From the NCBI GenBank assembly GCA_026686845.1, contig JAIVEN010000015.1:387001-451000 (forward strand): a DNA stretch of 64,000 nucleotides, written 5' to 3'. Of the stretch, positions 1 through 11,100 are shown in pieces. Both the position numbers and the translations under genes were made by a program. Numbering within the stretch: the stretch's first letter is position 1; each line of letters opens with the position of its first letter. Origin of the DNA: Adenanthera pavonina (taxonomy: Eukaryota > Streptophyta > Magnoliopsida > Fabales > Fabaceae). The notes beneath the pieces were generated by a model. It worked only from the letters and a program-made list of their open reading frames with translations, was not told the origin of the DNA and did no database searches.

Positions 1-1170
1 GTGCGAAGGAATGTTATTCTTGATCCATAAGGATTTAAAATTGATCCACAAAATTTTCATCTTATCCACGCAAGGCCAAAAATGACATTTCCTTATTTTT
101 TGTCAAATCTAGAACCTATTAGAAATTTAGCAAATTACAAAAACTTTTTGAGAAATATTTTTTTCGAAGAATTACAATTTAATGCATGTCATGTAACTTT
201 ATTACAGTTTAATGCATCAGGGAAGAAAATAACATTTAAGGACCTACAGTTTTTCCACTTTTGGAGGTGGTGTACAATTACCGAACTACCCTTAGTTAGA
301 ACGAAAAAAGAGAGAGGCGGAGGGAGCACAAGAACTCGTTCAAGAAAGAAAGAGAGGAGGTGTGAGCTTGCTTCTCACGCAAGAACCTAGGTCGGGTTTC
401 AGTCCCTCTGTCTTTCATTCTTCATCGCCATTCTTCTTTGCATTTGCTGTGATTTCATTTAACTGGCATTTCTGTTCAGAGATTGAACTCGAGACTAGTA
501 AGACTTCACATTGCTTTGTTTGTTCCTTTTTTTTCCCTTTGTTATGGGTTTTCTCCTAATGGTTTTGGGGAGCTGTAGGTTGGTGTAGGTGTTGAAATTA
601 GAGCCTCCTCCCCACTTGATCCTCTCTATTCTTTCACCTCAGTTGAAGTCCCTTATTGTAAAAGGTAAGAATACATTTCTCATTAATAGTGTACAATTAT
701 TGCCATATGGTCTGGATAATGTTATTTTATTTGTTTAATTTAGAAATCTCCATAAGAGTGAGATATGGAATGTGGGTTTGAAAGTTTAGTGTGGTTCATA
801 ATTGAAATACTTTGATTGACCTAAATAGGTGCTTGTTGATTTAGAACATGATTTAAGATGTGTGACAAAAGTTTTGAAAGACCTTCTTGGTATTTAGTAG
901 GTGTATATAAGTAATTTCAAGTAGACATAAAAAATAAATATTTTATTGAGGACTAGTATTTATTGACTACCCAACAAAAGTTTATCATTCCTTGTTCAAA
1001 GGAATGTTATTCTTGATCCATAAAGAATTACAATTGATCCACATAATTTTTATCTGATCCAAGCAAGGGCAAAAATGTTATTTCCTTATTGTTTCCAAAT
1101 CTAGAACCTATTAGAAATTTAACAAATTCCAAAAACTTTTTTGGGAAATATATTTTTTCCGTGGAAAATG
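1..1170. repeat. Direct repeat pair (1-170 and about 998-1165)
   Basis: A segment of about 170 bp beginning near GGAATGTTATTCTTGATCCA occurs at the window start and again near 1001, in the same orientation and with scattered mismatches. Both copies share the run ATCTAGAACCTATTAGAAAT. The roughly 830 bp between them holds no gene I can recognise. Open frames at 82-390 and 362-559 have plant-unlike composition and no known domain. The pair could be a local duplication or the ends of an old element cut by the window edge. Confidence 0.6.
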
Positions 1171-1429
1171 TCTATAATTGTCCCATCTATTTACTGGGTC
1201 TTGTGCCAAAAGAAAGTGATTTAAAAGGAAAATAATAGTAGTCTACTTGAACAGGGGAAGAAGAAAAATCAACAATACAATTACACAAGCTTAACACAAA
1301 AATGTTCGTTTTCTTTTGCCACCGCACCCTATTGCACCAAAAAAGTATTGAAAATATGCGGAAAATGAGAAGGGGAAAAGAAAACAAATAGTGGAAACTA
1401 CTTGGAAACTAATTTTGTGATATGGTTTT

Positions 1430-2490
1430 CTTGATAACCACACAAAAATTTCTTTCATTATCTCTGTGGGTCCTGCACGCTCTTTTTCTCTTCTTTCGTT
1501 TAGGTCAAGTCTTTATTGTTTTTATGGCTTAGGTTTAGGTTATTTGGGTAATTATTTCACGTCCACAACATGAAGTCTTCCAATTTACATGCTCGGTTTA
1601 GTGAGAGTCTCCGGTCAATATTATTATTTTTTTTGGCCAGTCTGGTCAATATTATCAACTTTCAAATTTGTCATATTATTTTGTGTTTATGAATTTGATA
1701 GGACAATAGGACCACACGATGTGCATAAGGATTGAAATTCCATTGTGGTCTTTGGAAGATTAGTTAGCATGATTTGAATCTTATTTAAGTGGGCTTCCTG
1801 TCTGTTGTACCAAATTTGAAAAATAATTTATACTATTCATCATTTGTGAATAATATAACTCACTATAATTTTATATTAATGAAAAAAAAAATTCTCAAGG
1901 ACTTGCTTAGAAAGATATTTAGACTTAAGGCCCATGAATTTGTAAAACAACAAAAAGACCAAGATACCTGACTGATAGAGAAAAATAAAAGAGTACATGG
2001 ATAAAAATGCCCTTGCTTGGTCAGAAACATGGCTTGGTTCGGAAAAATAGAGGATGATCAGTTGGAAAAGTTGGAAGAGGAGTTGGACATTTAGGAAGAT
2101 CAGATGGAAATTATTTAAAAATGAAAATGATGATTATTTTTAATTAAAATGAATATAAATTTTTTAGAATTTATTAATAACTTTAGTTTTTTAATTATAA
2201 ATTTATATCATTTTAAATATTTTTTAATAACTCTATAAATAATCATTTATATATACATAATTTTATTTTATAAAGCCCTTCGCCCTTCTTGAACAACTTC
2301 ATAATATTTATTTATTGAAGTAAATAAACTCCAAAAAAATGGTAAAAAAATTAAATGAGTATTTTTTTTTTTGGTGAATTAAATGAATAACTTCAATATG
2401 ATATTCTGTTATCATGCCTAAAATTAAAAGGACCAATTCGAAATGGGGCCCTCCATGTGGATTTTAGTTTTCTGAACTTCTTGACCGGGA
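1430..2490. repeat. Flank shared with the regions after ACO-D and the broken ACO copy
   Basis: Three parts of this stretch recur elsewhere in the window. The block near 1440-1530 (ending TTTCTTTCATT and a CTTCTTTCGTTTAGGT motif) matches 36535-36600 and 47410-47475. The block near 1600-1770 (GAGAGTCTCC ... CTTTCAAATTTGTCATATTA) matches 37018-37155 and 47520-47660. The block near 2415-2480 (AAATTAAAAGGACCA, then ATGGGGCCCTCCAT) matches 48103-48170. The same order precedes ACO-E, so this is duplicated cluster flank rather than a gene. Confidence 0.6.
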
Positions 2491-3350
2491 TTTAAGGCTG
2501 CACTGAATAATTAAAAAAAAAAAAGTGTCCACCCTATCCAGTAAAATTACCAAGCTTTCCACAGCTTAAATAAATCAATTGGAATCGGCACCTTCTTACC
2601 AAGATGTAAAATTTCTTTAGTCTATATATGTGAGTGATGGAGGTTCTTAGATCTTTCATCCGTGAGAAGTTTTTATGTGTAAATATATAAGTTTAGAAGT
2701 AGGGATTTTTGAATGCCAACCACGATAGGTTATTTTGTAGGCTTGCTAATGATATGTATTTTTTGGATATACTCCTTTTAATTTTTACTCAAGATTTACT
2801 AAATTATGTTTTATCTCTTCAAACAAAACTTTTTTTTATATACATGATTAGGGGATTAAATCTAGAATAATATTTTAAAGGATCCAATTATTTATTAATT
2901 ATATGAGAATTTTATTGGTTAAAGTGGCACATTTAATTATCCATAAGACAAATCAAGAGCCTTATTAGAAAAGAAATAATTAATGGTTTAGATATTTTGT
3001 ATAGTGTTCTATAATTATAACTAAAGAACTCCTTTAGAAGGTGTTCTATACACTTAATAGAAAAGAGTAACGTGATTTGGTTTTATAAAAAGGAAACGAG
3101 TCAAAGGAGTTGTGTTACAAAGGTAAAAAGAGTATTATGTATAATAGCCATGTCGACGAAAATAATTATGATATAGTATTGAACATAACTGGATAAAAAC
3201 TTTGTTACATGAAAATAAATTCGTTTAAAATTTAATCAAACAAATATATTTCCTCTTTGAAATACAAGTCCACATATACCCACCATATCCAAGACCGGGC
3301 TCGTTTCTTCTTTCTAACACCATCGCCTAAGACAGAACTTCATTAGTTCC

Positions 3351-4804
3351 TCAGGCAGAAGCGATTGGACCCAGATTCGCATTTGATGCTTTGAAGACTT
3401 CAAATCTGGGCTCTTTGGCGTGGAACTTGAGCCTTGCGTAGAGATTCATGTAATCTTCAAACACAAATCTTGGGTATTCCTGCTTCTTCTCCTTCTCCAC
3501 CAATGCTGGTGCTGGGTAGATCACAGCGTCGCTCCCCGGATTGAAGAATGAGGCTATGGACATTCTGGTCCCGTCTGTCTGTGCTATCACACGGTGCTCC
3601 ACGCTGTTGTACTTCCCGTTCGTGATCACCTGAGTTTTTATGGAGAATTTTTCTCAGAATCATGAAGTTGCAGGTAAGGTGTTCGATAAAATGTCTTTGA
3701 GGAATTACAACATTTCTGGTTTATTTTTGTTGGTTTAATGCGCATACTATGTATGATTTTTATGTGTTTGTCTTATCAGAAATATGTTAATCAATGGTTT
3801 TACCTCGAGCTGGTCACCGAGATTGACGACGATGGAGTGGCGCATTGGGGGCACATCGATCCACTGGCCATCTTTGAGAAGCTGGAGGCCACTGACCTTG
3901 TCGTCTTGGAAGAGAAGGATGATGCCGCCGGCGTCGGTGTGGGGGCGGAGACCCTTGACGAGCTCTGGTTTTGGGCAAGGTGGGTAGTTTGCAACCTTGG
4001 TGCCAAAAGTTGGTCCTCTTGATCCACAGAAGGCCTTCTTGAGGTAACCTTTCTCTAACCCAAGATTCTCACATAGCAAGTCCAAGAGCTCCTCTGCTAG
4101 CTTCTCTAACCTCAAAGCAAACTCCTTCATCACCTTCCTGCATAAATCATACTCACCTCATGATCTGGATAGTAATTTATAGGGAGGTACTCAGAAACAA
4201 ATAATGAAACAAGCAAATCACATCAAGGTGTCGGAATTCTGTTCCTATGGGGACCTCTGTTCTGTGTCATTGATTTGTGATTTCTGTATATGATGGGGGG
4301 TTCATAAAGAAATTCGTAAAAGGGTATTCATGATTTGTGTGTCTTACCTGTACTCATCAGTGAGATCAGGGATCTCAGAAATGTTTGACTCAGGAAGATG
4401 ACGCAAATGGAAAGTGCTCTCCCAATCCATGTCTTTGACCTCAGTTTGAACAGCGTTTAAGCCTTTGCCTGCCACTAATTCCTTAAACGTCTCTTCCATG
4501 CATTTCCTGTAGTGTTCTTTTGTCAACCTCTCCACAGTGTCCATCAAATCATGTGGAATTCCATGATCCAACACCTACAGTTTTGATTTGAAAACCAAAC
4601 AAACCCATTCATCAAAAACACATCAGAAAACACAAAACGTCAAAACTGAACAGAGATCTAAGAACATGAAAAAACCCAGAAAGTTCATTTAATGTATACC
4701 TCAAAGAATCCCCAGTTTTCACAAGCATCTTTGATCTTCTCCATGGTGGCTCTCCTCTCATCGCCATTAAGCTTGTCCAATCTAATGACTGGGAAGTTCT
4801 CCAT
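3351..4804 (-). CDS. ACO: 1-aminocyclopropane-1-carboxylate oxidase, copy A
   Basis: The gene has four exons on the minus strand: 4804-4700, 4574-4348, 4137-3804 and 3629-3351 (TGA), joined by GT-AG introns of 125, 210 and 174 bp. The product is 314 residues, the usual ACO length. ACO is a soluble Fe(II)- and ascorbate-dependent oxidase that turns ACC, O2 and ascorbate into ethylene, CO2 and cyanide. The start gives MENFPVI, the standard ACO N-terminus. The iron ligands H177, D179 (LRPHTDAGG) and H234 are present, as are R244/S246 (RMS) and K158 (FGTKVANYPPCP). Oddities are C148 where copies B-E have His, and VLDHGIP at the exon 2 start where copies B, C and E have LVNHGI. The exon structure is identical to copy B and the gene looks functional. 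Family assignment is firm; expression is unknown. Confidence 0.96.
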
Positions 4805-4907
4805 CTCTCTCTAAGAACACTTACTCTCTTTTTCCCTGTCTCTCTGTCTCTATATCTCTCTCACTAGCTTACGTTGCTCAATGTAGATTAATGATCCGTG
4901 GGGGTGG

Positions 4908-4916
4908 TATTTATAG
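4908..4916 (-). promoter_or_regulatory. TATA box of ACO-A
   Basis: The minus strand reads CTATAAATACC about 105 bp upstream of the ATG. The same string sits at the equivalent place in copies B, C and E, which supports it as the core promoter. Confidence 0.75.
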
Positions 4917-5079
4917 GCTATAGTTTGGGGATTAGGACACAAATATTGAATATAATATCTGATTAAAGCATAGCTAACATAGATAACTTTGGTTACGTTA
5001 AGGAATTGTCGTTCCACTTGGGTCAGAGATGGACCCCACTTGGTGGCTGATTCCTTTCTTGAAACTTTGACCAAAACCA

Positions 5080-5107
5080 CAGAGAGAGAGAGAGAGAGAG
5101 AGAGAGG
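5080..5107. repeat. (AG)13 microsatellite in the ACO-A promoter
   Basis: This is an uninterrupted AG run, CT on the coding strand, about 170 bp upstream of the TATA box. A TTTGACCAA motif containing a W-box core lies just before it. At the matching place ACO-B has four GA units followed by 15 G, so this spot mutates quickly. Confidence 0.85.
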
Positions 5108-8000
5108 CTGCCAGTGGAGCACATTTATTACGCATTCTTCATAATTGTCTTTTTCCTCTAAAATTTTTGCGTGTATTTCTGAAAGTGATGTGGAGGAAGG
5201 GGCTGAGCAATTTCTGTTCCCAATTACAAATAAATTTCTCTGCTTTGATGTTGATGAAATTTGGTTTTGGTCTTAAGATTTTGTCTTAGTGGTCAATCTT
5301 TTCCTAGAAATTTCTTTTTGGTTTGTGTCGCGGGTGGGTATTTGTGAGATAATTTTCTATTGCTTGTCTTTCCTACGAGTAACAGACCGTTGCTTTTTAA
5401 TTTAGGACATTCATATCAAATCTGGTGAATTCCTATTTTAATTTTCTTAGTAATTTTTTTAGGGGTAACTGCCTCCCCCATCCTCCAAAAAAGTGTCGTT
5501 AGTTCGACTAATCGACTCACTTTTTTTTTGGCTAATTATTAGTTGGATTCAATTAACATGAACAAAACAGTGGCCATTTGGTTAAATGGGAGGAAAAAGG
5601 AGCTTGAGTTCTCTCCTAGTTCAGGACCGTCCTTTTTGTCTCTCTCTGCACAGGACGGTCCTGGGATATGTATGAATCTAAGGTAGAGGGAAAAGGTCCG
5701 ATCATTGGAAACATAAGACATGTAATATTTAGTATCTTTATTATTGTTACTTAAAAATAAATGTAATTATGAATAATGGTTGGATTGAGTCAAAAGGAGA
5801 TTCAATACTTTGAGTATAACTTTTAGTTCGAGCCATGATTCAAATTTGGTGCCATTTATAAAAAATTTTCCCCTTTTCATTTATGACTGACAGCAAATTA
5901 TAGGCCTCCCTAAAAGCTTCTTTATCATTCCTTCCTTGAAATTTTTAGCCATTTTTTCAAATCTCATCAGTATAGGAATCCTGATGGAATATGTTTTATT
6001 TTGTTTTGGTAAAAGATGAATAAGCATTTGAAGAAAAAATGTGCGTATTCATGATCCTTATATTCCTCGTTTTACTGTATTTGCTGTACTGTAAAGAAGA
6101 TAGGACATTACCTTTAAGTATTTATTATCATTCTGACCACCCCTTTGGTGTCCTATTTATAAAATTATTATTATCTATATAATATCCATTTATATAATAT
6201 AAAATTATTCATATACCTCATTGTCGTTATTGTCATTCTAATCATATTATTCATAATATAATATAAAATCATTCTCACAACCCATTTGGTGTATCTCTTG
6301 AGGAATGATTTTATTTTCATTGAAGAGAAGAAAGAGATACATTGTTTATAATAATACTAACAGCAACATCAATAATAATAATGAAATTTGATTTGTACGT
6401 ATAAAGTTTAGATTGGCACATATACATAGGCTTTTCTTAAATTTCGTTAAAATTATTCATATACCTTTTTTACTTTTAACTTAATACAATATTTTAATTT
6501 TAGTAAAAGTACATAGACATATCTTCTATTTTTAAATAGGAGTCTATAGAATTTTAGATAATCTCAAAGAGATATTTGTAATTTCTTTTTTATTTTTACA
6601 AAAAGCTTGTGTATGTTTTAAAATTAGAAGAGAGATTTGTGTCATTTAGCAAAACTAAATGAAGGTCAATGTTGTTGGCCAAAAAAATGGAAGCAATTTT
6701 AATTCACTTTTTTGTTTGGAATTGAACCACTTGGTTACTATATACTCGGGACTTAAACTCAAACTAGTAATTAAGCTAATATGACCCTATTTAGCTCATT
6801 TACGTGTTTGTTGGTATAATAGTAATTCACCTTTTATTTAAGAAGTTTTGAAAAGAGGAAAAAATCTATATAATTTTAACAAAATTTCAAATGTACATAA
6901 AGCAATTTTATTTTTGAAGTCCGTCCTCTAGTTCCTTGATAGTATAATGATATTGCAGTAAGCTCTTAAATAATCTGACTCAAGTTGAATAAACTCATTA
7001 AAGGATATAAGTTAGTTATAGTGGCTATTTTTCTGTTCATATGATATATATATTTTTTTGGCCAATTGTTTTCATGATATTTAAACTCAGATAATTTAAT
7101 TAATGCAAGTCATACTTTCTCTTACTTGGAGTAACAAACATTAATATACAAATATACGAGTACGAATTAAACAAAAAAATGTTCCTGTAGACATATAGTA
7201 CACCAATATGTGTTGTAAAAAGAATCTATCACATGTAGATGTAGTAGTTATCCACTTATCCGAAGCTATAGTACTCCAAATTAGTGACGAAAACTACACA
7301 CACACCTTTGGAATAAAACCATATTCGATGGGGAGCCACACACACAATGAAGTATCGACTATAACGTGTCATTGTTGGAGTATATGTCTTTTCCATCGAT
7401 CGTGACTCAAATGCTAGCAAGATATAACGCACTAAATTATTTATTTATATAATTATATTATGTGATTCTTAATAATAAATTATTTAGATATAAAAATATA
7501 TCTTTGGGAATCAATATTAATTGAGTTGGGTAGAAGGAAATATCTCTTAATTAATGACATTTAGGTTGGTGTGGTAGGGGCTTTTGTTTCTTAAATAAGT
7601 AGTTGAAAGTTTAATTTAAATTTGTCAGTTTTGATGTATAGAGAAATATTAGTTGTGAGGAGTCTCCCATTTCTGTTCACAGCTCCTAATCCACCAAAAA
7701 AAAAAAAGATTTTGGATTTGAATTTTGTAAATGAAAACAAAATCACATTTAAAGAGTTTCCTTTTATTTTGAACAAGCCTGCCATGGTTGGAATAACATA
7801 TTGTTTGATAATTGTAAATATCAGATGATTTTGCAGAAAAAATAGTTTTGAAAATTTTATATAATTTGATTGGTGAAACACAAAAGATATGATCAAATGA
7901 ATTAGTCCCATAATGTTTTATATGAATGGACCCTACACATAATTCTGTTTGCGGATTGGCACAGGAATTTCTAAATATTCGGAACAAACTAACGGTATTA
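5108..8000. other. Upstream flank of ACO-A, duplicated upstream of ACO-B
   Basis: I see no gene. Stretches near 5850-6110 match 19100-19370 (for example TAGGAATCCT ... GTATTCATGAT ... CTGTATTT). Stretches near 7300-7540 match 20410-20610 (AATGAAGTATCGACTAT). The stretch near 7861-7915 matches 20797-20860 (ATATGATCAAATGAATT). A perfect 12-bp inverted repeat (CAGGACCGTCCT) with a loop of about 20 bp sits at 5622-5665. The part 6130-7200 has no counterpart in block B and looks like extra AT-rich inserted DNA. Confidence 0.6.
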
Positions 8001-9186
8001 TTTTCTGAAATTGATTTTGATGATTACAAAATTAAATTTTAATTCTTTTTTTAATAAAATGTCTTTTAGAACGTAGAAAATAATTTTTAGAATATTCAAA
8101 TATTAAATTGCAATGATTTTTCTGCTAAATTATAAATATATTGTTTGGAGTTTTAATTAAAATTTTTACGGTAAAAGAAAAAATTTTTAAATTAATAGAA
8201 ATAATCTAAATCAGGAAGATTGATTTTTATAATCAAATAGATGGAAAAAGCATATCATATGATTTTATATTTATTGCTAACGGTTATTTTGGAGATTGTC
8301 GTTCGAAAGCTTTCACCAAAACATGCTTTCTTTTTGAAGGTGAACATATGAATGAAGAGTGAAGAAACAATCCTCATGCATAATATTGAAGGTCAAAAAG
8401 GAAGTCTAAAGGCTATGCAATTAAATGGAGAAGAAAAAGCGGAAATAATATAATTATCATTTATTGCTATAATCCCTATTGGAGAAAGTTTTGGGTTTTG
8501 ATCTCCCGTTGGTGATTCAACAAAATGAAGCATTGAAGATGATAATGATAATGCCCTCTCCCGCCCTAAATGTAGGATTTTTTGCCCTTATATTAAGTAT
8601 ATGATCATTTATAATATACAGAGTAATATTTATTAAATATTTTTAAAATGTGTCTATAATTAATGTATCTTAAAAAAAGAAAGAAAGAGATTAAGTAATA
8701 ATAATTTTAAAAAATATTGTTACTTTTAAAAAAATTGAATTAGTTAACTAATTTTAACTTACATTCTTAATTCACATAATTTGATTAAAAATATTTTTCT
8801 TTTAAGAATGGGATGGAGTATTATCAATTGACATTGACGAGAATCACAAATGAACAAGCTTTCATATCAATCATTCTGGATTGGGCATTCAAAGATAAAT
8901 ATTCTGGGCATGCAATCAAATTAATTGAAGTTAATATAATTAATTATCATCAATTTAACTCCAACTCAATTACAGTAGGACCAATAAATCCTTGAATCAT
9001 TGTTTCAATAGAATTAATCACCATACCAATCATTAACTACGAGAAAAAGTTTTTATCGTACCATTATCTTTCCTGTACATTGCAATACTAAATTCAACGT
9101 GCACTGATTAAATTGTTTTATTTATGCATGCATGAATTTCAAATATAGAAGTCAGAAACGTGAATCACTTTGTTACTTTTGCAATA
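8001..9186. other. AT-rich intergenic DNA
   Basis: No gene is recognised. The stretch near 8600-8790 resembles 28160-28320 (the TAATATTTATTA motif, then AGTTAACTAATTTTAACT), so a dispersed AT-rich repeat is present. An open frame at 8813-8995 shows no known domain. Confidence 0.4.
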
Positions 9187-9876
9187 CTCTCTCCGGTCCT
9201 TTTTATAAGTCATATTCTAAAAGTTTTGTGTGATCTTATATATAAGTCACCTTCTATGAGTTTTTAAAGCATTCATTACTGTATTTCCAAAATACTCTTA
9301 TCTAATTATGAGGGAGAATGTGGATTGTTTGAATTTGTAGTACTTCCTCCGTTATGCTATATAATGCACTGTTCTGATAAATTCATATTTCAAAATATAG
9401 TGCATTATGCGGATTATATTGTATTTTTTTTATTGTATTTTCATAATTGCCCCTAATAAGTAAACTTACATATTCTACGATTAGCAATGCATTTAATGAA
9501 AATCATTTAATAGTTTGATCAAACCATAAATGAATGAAGGAGAATTTTCCCAAAAAGCTTCACTCTTCACAATTACCAATGACTCATGAAAACTCGAAAA
9601 AAAAGATGAAGGAGAGAATAACTGCAATTTATTAATGTATGAAGTATTATTAAATAAGGGTAATTTGGAAAATAATGGAAAAAAATTTTGGTTACTAATC
9701 ATTGTCTTGGTATGTGTGTGGTAGTTAAAAGTGCACTATAAACTAGAACGGAAAGTATTTATTAGAGGGTAAAGATGAAAAACACATTAATTTTAAGATA
9801 ATTTTAATGATGTAACAAACTTTTCTTGATTTTAATGAAGTAGGTAGAAGTGACTTACATTAAAGATCGGATGAAG
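9187..9876. mobile_element. Outer Stowaway-like MITE
   Basis: The element starts CTCTCTCCGGTCC and ends with the imperfect inverse of it (GATCGGATGAAG), each followed inward by a TAAGTCAC-like block. TA dinucleotides flank it at 9185-9186 and 9877-9878, the Tc1/mariner-type target duplication. The inner element at 9343-9755 sits inside it. It has no coding capacity. Confidence 0.7.
9343..9755. mobile_element. Inner Stowaway-like MITE, nested
   Basis: It starts CTTCCTCCGTT and ends AACGGAAAG, flanked by TA at 9341-9342 and 9756-9757. The blocks ATAATGCAC and GTGCACTATA extend the inverted repeat inward. The element is 413 bp and AT-rich, with no coding capacity. It inserted into the outer MITE at 9187-9876. 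Confidence 0.75.
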
Positions 9877-9879
9877 TAA

Positions 9880-10600
9880 TATTCTTTTCAATTTTCACTA
9901 TAATTGCTTCATTTTTAATTAGCTTAACCACATGATATAGACTTTTGATAGCCGCAAAAAAATTAAAGTAAAGAGGTTCATACAGCCAAATTTGAATTAG
10001 AAATAAGAGTATAAGACATCAAATGTCACGAGGTAATGAGAACAATTTGTTGAAATTTTAAGTTTGACCGTTAGTATATGGTACTGGATCGTCATTAAAA
10101 AAAAAAAATCACAGATGAATTTCATTAAGGTTCACAGCAAATGACACCAGTCGAGAGTTTCTGTGTTTCTCAAAAAATTTTATCTCTGACTTTTTTTTTT
10201 CAATAGTTGGATTCTTTTATTTTTTCCATTTTAATTTTGTTGTTAGTTTTTTCTCTTAAAAATGATGAGCATTTTTTAATTTCCTTTTATATAGAACTTT
10301 CAAAGTACTTATCCGACTTTCAAATTCAAACTCAAAAATTAATAAATAGTGATTATATTTAATTAATCAATTAATTAATACCATATATCTGGCATTTGGA
10401 ATTAGTCCTCCAATCAATTGGTGGCCCAATTGAGAACTAACTTCTTTTAAAAAAATCAATGACACAAGCTTCCCGGATATTTTTTTTAATTACACTTACT
10501 TTCTCTTTATTTTCAAGAATGGTTTGTTTGTGTAATTTAAAGGAAGTTTGTGTAATTTAATATTTTTTTAAAAAAAAAATTGGTAAAAGGATGGGGCAAA
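9880..10600. other. AT-rich intergenic DNA
   Basis: I see no gene, repeat array or clear element here. Confidence 0.4.
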
Positions 10601-11100
10601 AGGCCAACTACAAAACTACCGGGTGAAAAAACACCCAAACTATCCCTACAACCAGTCAACTAAAAATTCTGGTGGTTCATCAAATTTAACGAAATCAAAC
10701 CCATTAATCAAACTAAAACAAGCTAATCTATCAGCACACCAATTATCCTCCCTATAAACGTGACGAAAACTGATCTGCTTCTCAACATCAACTTCTTTTT
10801 GAAACAACACTCCAATATCAGATGTACCTCCTCCCTCCCAAACTTCTCGCAACATTTTAATGGCAGCACTCGAGTCTCCCTCCACTACTATTCTGCTAAT
10901 TTCTGCCATGAAAAGAAATTAGCAGAAACTTCAGATCTCTCAAGAGCTTTCCTCACATTTGCAGCATACTCACAATCTCTTAGAACACGCAGCTAGTCTT
11001 CATCAAATTTCTGACATCTCCTACAAACTGAGGAGCCACCCATAATTTTGCTTCTTCTAGCTGAAGTTAGAAGTTTATCATGCATAGCCAACCAAAGGAA
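10600..11100 (-). pseudogene. LINE remnant: RNase H-like 3' end
   Basis: The minus-strand reading at 10909-10646 gives an RNase H fold segment. It has the VEGDSSAAI strand, where the Asp is a catalytic position in the plant LINE-type RNase H family, then ISFRHVYREDNWCADRLA, the usual closing helix with the N-x-x-A-D-x-L-A pattern. Upstream minus-strand sequence to about 11100 continues the same decayed frame (CRRC-like zinc residues and an LHDKLL-like segment). No reverse transcriptase domain remains, so it is a truncated relic. Confidence 0.65.

Noticed and set aside
82..559. Two open frames near the window start
   Set aside because: No known domain, low complexity at the ends, and one lies partly in a duplicated non-coding repeat.
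3738..4022. Plus-strand open frames opposite ACO-A exon 3, with matching ones opposite copies B, C, D and E
   Set aside because: They are antisense shadows. Their conservation follows from the conserved coding strand, and they have no domain of their own.
4574..4574. Possible alternative start of ACO-A at the exon 2 edge
   Set aside because: The codon is GTG and is the first codon of exon 2. The full four-exon model gives the standard N-terminus and length.
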